Origin: Candidatus Adlerbacteria bacterium RIFCSPHIGHO2_02_FULL_54_18
Lineage (GTDB): Bacteria; Patescibacteriota; Minisyncoccia; Phycocordibacterales; SBAW01
Assembly (NCBI GenBank): GCA_001775445.1
Contig: MEWV01000020.1
Span: 1 to 23,239 of the forward strand
DNA length: 23,239 bases
Reading direction: 5' to 3'
The notes beneath the pieces were generated by a model, which saw nothing but the letters and a program-made list of their open reading frames with translations, was not told the DNA's origin and ran no database searches. This document shows, one piece after another, positions 20,902 to 23,239 of the stretch. How positions within the stretch are numbered: position 1 is the stretch's first letter; every line of letters begins with the position of its first letter. The position numbers and the translations under genes were made by a program.

Positions 20902-21098
20902 AGCTTCGGGCTCCTCCTCGTGCCTTCGGAGTCCGCCCTCGCACAACCCCCCTTCCTCGTTTTCAAGATAGCGTTCGTGGTGTCGCTTCCGCTTCGGATT
21001 TCTGTATTGCAAGATTACGGCGGCGCTCATCCAAGGGCGTGGACGCCCTAGCGGAAATGTCCGAGGCGCGAAGCCGTATGTGCTTGCCCCACCCTCCC

Positions 21099-21110
21099 TG
21101 TGCGCGCACA
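21099..21110. repeat. 12-base palindrome
   Basis: TGTGCGCGCACA, directly abutting the 15-bp hairpin at 21111-21153. Confidence 0.7.
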
Positions 21111-21153
21111 AATCCCCGCCGTTTTTAGGAGATATTATAAAACGGCGGGGATT
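21111..21153. terminator. 15-bp hairpin downstream of the nirK operon
   Basis: AATCCCCGCCGTTTT (21111-21125) pairs perfectly with AAAACGGCGGGGATT (21139-21153) around a 13-base loop. It begins 12 bases past the stop of the last gene of the - strand operon, so it may terminate that transcript or protect its 3' end. There is no T-run after the stem, and the T's are within it, so terminator function is uncertain. Confidence 0.5.
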
Positions 21154-21165
21154 GCTCCCTGAATT

Positions 21166-21855
21166 CTAAACCAAGTCCTTTTTCTTTTCCTCAAACTCTT
21201 TTTTGTCAATCTCACCTTTAGCGTACCGCTCTTGTAAAATTTCAAGCGCGGATTTCTCACGATTGTGAGTGCCGCGAGATTGCGAGGTAAGCCATTTGAT
21301 AAGCGCGACAATTCCCGCGATTATCAACACCCACCAGAGGATCATAAAAATCCAGCCGAAGCCGCCAAAGGACCCAAATCCAAAGTTCATCATATTGTTT
21401 GTTGAATTATTATCACCAAAGGGAGATGACCACCCTCCCCACATCATATTCATCATCGGCATCCAACCGCCGCTGATTGCCGGAAATATTGCCGATGTAT
21501 CGCACCCGGAAAGACGCTTACCCATGACAATGTGAATCTGCTCTTCGCCGTCTTCACCGTGCGCCTGAATCATCATAGCGTTCATGGCGGCGTGGGACTC
21601 ACCGGCCATAGTCCCCATAAAGTATTCCCCAAGCACTCCGTACTGCTCATCGTTTAGATCAGCACAAGCGACTTCTTTTGCTCGCAGTTTATTCCAAAGC
21701 TCTTTACCTTCTTGTTCTTCGCGGAGCGTGTGTTCAACTACCGCGTCCCAATCCGCCGAGGAATTGGAAAATCCGCCCATCATTTGAGCGTTTGCACTTG
21801 GGGCAAATGAACCAACAACAACTATAGAAAGAATTGTGAAAATAAGTTTTTTCAT
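21166..21855 (-). CDS. Exported Met-rich membrane protein with C-terminal SHOCT domain
   Basis: 229 residues. Signal peptide MKKLIFTILSIVVVGSFAPSANA with likely cleavage after residue 23. The extracytoplasmic part holds two cysteines (VACADL and LSGCDTS) and clusters of methionine (QMMGG, MPMMNMMWGGW, NNMMNFGFG). A membrane helix follows (about FGWIFMILWWVLIIAGIVALIKW). The cytoplasmic tail SALEILQERYAKGEIDKKEFEEKKKDLV is a SHOCT domain, a short C-terminal oligomerisation motif. Function unknown; Met-rich extracytoplasmic segments often bind Cu(I), which would suit the neighbouring copper nitrite reductase, but this is inference. The start is 9 bases after the dsrE-like stop, with no clear Shine-Dalgarno. 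Last gene of the apparent operon. Confidence 0.8.
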   Translation of the reverse strand: MKKLIFTILSIVVVGSFAPSANAQMMGGFSNSSADWDAVVEHTLREEQEGKELWNKLRAKEVACADLNDEQYGVLGEYFMGTMAGESHAAMNAMMIQAHGEDGEEQIHIVMGKRLSGCDTSAIFPAISGGWMPMMNMMWGGWSSPFGDNNSTNNMMNFGFGSFGGFGWIFMILWWVLIIAGIVALIKWLTSQSRGTHNREKSALEILQERYAKGEIDKKEFEEKKKDLV

Positions 21856-21864
21856 ATTTGTAGT

Positions 21865-22191
21865 TTAGCCAAAAACTAAAACCTTATCCGACCCCTCGAC
21901 CATTTTGAGCAAGTCAGACATTGTGGAAATGGGGCAAATGTTGCTCTCCTCCCTGCCACGCACCTTCAAGCAACTGCCGCAAGCATAGATTTCTCCTTTC
22001 AATTTCTTAAATTCCACTACTTTTGCCGAAACATCAAAATCTTTGGTGTCAGGAATAGTGTCCAATTCCGAACCCTCGCTCATCAAAAAAATTTCTACTT
22101 GGTGATTGGATTTGAGTGCGGTAATGCCAAGACGAAACGTATTCCATACGTGTTCGGGCTTGTTTGATTGTAGAATTATGCCAAGTTTCAT
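21865..22191 (-). CDS. DsrE/DsrF-like family protein
   Basis: 108 residues, typical length for the DsrE fold. MKLGIILQSNKPEHVWNTFRLGITAL, then QVEIFLMSEGSEL matches the conserved beginning and the second strand of DsrE/TusD-like proteins, which share a Rossmann-like sulfur-carrier fold. A cysteine pair in IYACGSCLKVRG (C71, C74) and C86 in NICPIS lie where family members carry reactive cysteines, so sulfur or redox/metal chemistry is possible. The start overlaps the nirK stop as ATGA, showing translational coupling. Substrate unknown. Confidence 0.8.
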   Translation of the reverse strand: MKLGIILQSNKPEHVWNTFRLGITALKSNHQVEIFLMSEGSELDTIPDTKDFDVSAKVVEFKKLKGEIYACGSCLKVRGREESNICPISTMSDLLKMVEGSDKVLVFG

Positions 22192-23234
22192 AATGCTGGT
22201 TTATCGACAAAATCAAACACTTCTGGGTTTTCATCCCCAGCCACTTCAAGCACTCCCCATGCACCGCGGTCTAATCTTGAAAGAGCATGGTCTACGAGGA
22301 TGTATTTTCCCGGCACTTCCAGTTTAAAATCAGTAATCGCCGCGCCACCTGCTGGTACCAATGTTGTTTGGACATTCTTGAACAACGCGCCTCCGATGGA
22401 GGCTTCAGGATATACGGTATCAAAAATCTCTCCGATGACGTGAAATGATGAGATGAGATTCACTCCGCCGTTGCCGATGAAAATTCTCACAGATTCTCCG
22501 ACGTTCGCTTTCATGTTGCCAACCAATCCCTTAATTTTGCCGTTGAAGACAACATACTCCGGATGTCCGTCGAGCATTTTCTGGGCGTCAAAAATTTGCA
22601 ATCCTTTTTTGCCCAAACCCCCGGTGCTGTAAAACTCTCCCTGCATGACGTAAAATTCCCGATCAACTTTCGGCAAACCTTCTTTTGGTTCAACTAAAAT
22701 CAAGCCGTACATGCCATGAGCATCGTGAGTGGCAACGTTTGGATGGGCGCAGTGATACACATAGAGACCTGGATTTAGAGCTTTGAACGTCATCGTTTTG
22801 GATTCTCCGGGGGCGATATTCGTGAGTACCGCTCCGCCGCCGGGGCCGGTAACCGCGTGGAGATCGATATTGTGGTGGTGAATGCTGGAAGGATCATTTT
22901 TCAATGTCAATTCAACTGTGTCTCCCTCGCGGACGCGCAGAAATGGCCCCGGCACCGTGCCGTTAAATGTCCAGTAGTTAAAAGAAATACCGGGAGCCAT
23001 TTCGGCGATAACCTCCTTGGTTTCCAATTCGATTTTTATTCGTTCCGGCGAAGTGCGCGTGATTGGTGGAGGCACATCATTGGGGTCGCGCGCAATGTTG
23101 GATACTCTTTCCATATTCGACTCGTTGAAAAAGAACGTGACCACGTTTTTGAATGGGAGACCCGGTCCATCGGCGGGTCCAAATGTTTTCAAAAAGAACG
23201 GGTACTCCAATCGTTCCGGAAATGCATAGGGCAT
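22188..23234 (-). CDS. nirK: Copper-containing nitrite reductase NirK (two-cupredoxin type)
   Basis: 348 residues to the first ATG at 23234, but the frame is open to the window edge, so the gene may extend further; a start at M41 (23114, MERVSNIARDPNDVPPPI) is also possible. Two cupredoxin domains. Type 1 copper ligands: H121 (HNIDLH), C162 (VYHCAHP), H170, M175 (HGMYG). Type 2 copper ligands: H126, H161 and H316 (LVDHALSR). The catalytic His is H265 (SSFHVIGE). The C+8 spacing to the next His suits the class II (CATPPVPAH-like) form. It reduces nitrite to NO, normally outside the membrane; no signal peptide is seen in the visible part, so the export signal may lie upstream. First gene of the nirK-dsrE-SHOCT set; GC content lower than the core block. 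Confidence 0.93.
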   Translation of the reverse strand: MPYAFPERLEYPFFLKTFGPADGPGLPFKNVVTFFFNESNMERVSNIARDPNDVPPPITRTSPERIKIELETKEVIAEMAPGISFNYWTFNGTVPGPFLRVREGDTVELTLKNDPSSIHHHNIDLHAVTGPGGGAVLTNIAPGESKTMTFKALNPGLYVYHCAHPNVATHDAHGMYGLILVEPKEGLPKVDREFYVMQGEFYSTGGLGKKGLQIFDAQKMLDGHPEYVVFNGKIKGLVGNMKANVGESVRIFIGNGGVNLISSFHVIGEIFDTVYPEASIGGALFKNVQTTLVPAGGAAITDFKLEVPGKYILVDHALSRLDRGAWGVLEVAGDENPEVFDFVDKPAL

Positions 23235-23239
23235 GAAAA

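Larger units (their letters stand above)
20767..21068. repeat. 302-base unit bounded by a perfect 24-bp inverted repeat
   Basis: Arms at 20767-20790 and 21045-21068 are exact reverse complements over 24 bases (left arm begins CGCCTCGGACATTTCC). Inside: hairpins at 20799-20814, 20838-20855, 20877-20901 and 21035-21048. The layout resembles a MITE-like non-autonomous element, but I see no target-site duplication and no relation to the RAYT palindrome. Confidence 0.8.
20115..21165. other. About 1-kb non-coding island rich in GC hairpins
   Basis: Between nirK-operon end and cfa start, both on -. Open frames occur in several frames and both strands at once, none with a recognisable protein, as expected of GC-rich repeats. 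The stretch holds at least a dozen perfect or near-perfect inverted repeats (listed separately), a tandem pair of 22-mers, and a 24-bp inverted repeat spanning about 300 bases. Such a long gene-free segment is out of character for this compact genome. Could be a mobile non-coding element, a structured RNA, or a DNA-structure site. Confidence 0.7.

Noticed and set aside
20767..21068. Classification as an insertion sequence or MITE
   Set aside because: Terminal inverted repeats are perfect but no target duplication, transposase or second copy is visible; left as unassigned repeat unit.
20428..21128. Open frames of 80-116 residues on both strands in the hairpin island
   Set aside because: They overlap each other in several frames, are rich in R, P, S and G from GC-rich repeats, and run through perfect hairpins; no recognisable protein.
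1..23239. tRNA, rRNA or CRISPR array
   Set aside because: No cloverleaf with the conserved TTCGA arm, no rRNA-like sequence and no regularly spaced direct repeats were seen by eye; a covariance search was not possible.

Overview
The window looks like chromosomal DNA of a bacterium from the Candidate Phyla Radiation (Patescibacteria), most likely a Parcubacteria-type lineage. This is inferred from gene content and style: short versions of housekeeping proteins (a 202-residue clamp-loader delta-prime-like protein without a P-loop, a 96-residue MreD-like protein, a prolyl-tRNA synthetase with no editing insert), a class I lysyl-tRNA synthetase, tightly packed genes with ATGA overlaps, a RAYT transposase with its own palindromes, and a nitrite reductase of a kind reported in this group. 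TGA is used as a stop codon (for example at the delta-prime-like/nth junction), so the recoded Gracilibacteria/Absconditabacteria code does not apply.

Layout. 1-171: 3' end of murA (+). 181-792: RAYT transposase (-) flanked by 22-bp inverted repeats built on the palindrome ACCGAGGTTGAACCTCGGT, with a third copy inside the gene. 875-1117: small membrane protein (-) with its own promoter, Shine-Dalgarno and terminator. 1270-12906: cell-shape and housekeeping genes on the + strand, as mreB1 / delta-prime-like / nth; frr / rseP-like; (a lone 145-residue hypothetical on -); proS / mreB2 / mreC / mreD-like; mrdA; greA / lysK. 12970-13185: a second small membrane protein (-). 13401-17994: dcw-type division and wall cluster mraZ / rsmH / ftsL-like / ftsI / murF, with MraZ-type operator repeats upstream. 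18027-18794: uppP with its own promoter. Beyond uppP the character changes: strand switches to -, GC content is visibly lower in the coding parts, and the genes are accessory: cfa (18966-20114), a roughly 1-kb non-coding island full of GC-rich hairpins (20115-21165), then nirK / dsrE-like / Met-rich SHOCT protein (23234-21166) as an apparent operon.

Function. The + strand genes serve peptidoglycan synthesis: precursor synthesis (MurA, MurF), lipid carrier recycling (UppP), elongation (two MreB, MreC, MreD-like, PBP2) and division (FtsL-like, FtsI, with MraZ and RsmH). Translation and repair genes (frr, proS, lysK, greA, nth, delta-prime) are interleaved. The - strand accessory block suggests membrane-lipid modification and copper/nitrite chemistry.

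Most noteworthy: (1) the RAYT with palindrome copies at both ends, inside its coding sequence and in the spacer of its own promoter; (2) a second palindrome family (core AGGTCTGACCT) inserted in frame in two unrelated essential-type genes, giving the same hexapeptide SRSDLL; (3) the 1-kb hairpin island, with a perfect 24-bp inverted repeat; (4) recurrent promoters (TTGACA-16-TATACT type) whose -10 lies 6-11 bases before the start codon, implying leaderless mRNAs; (5) an endonuclease III without the iron-sulfur cysteines; (6) the nirK operon. I saw no rRNA, tRNA or CRISPR array.
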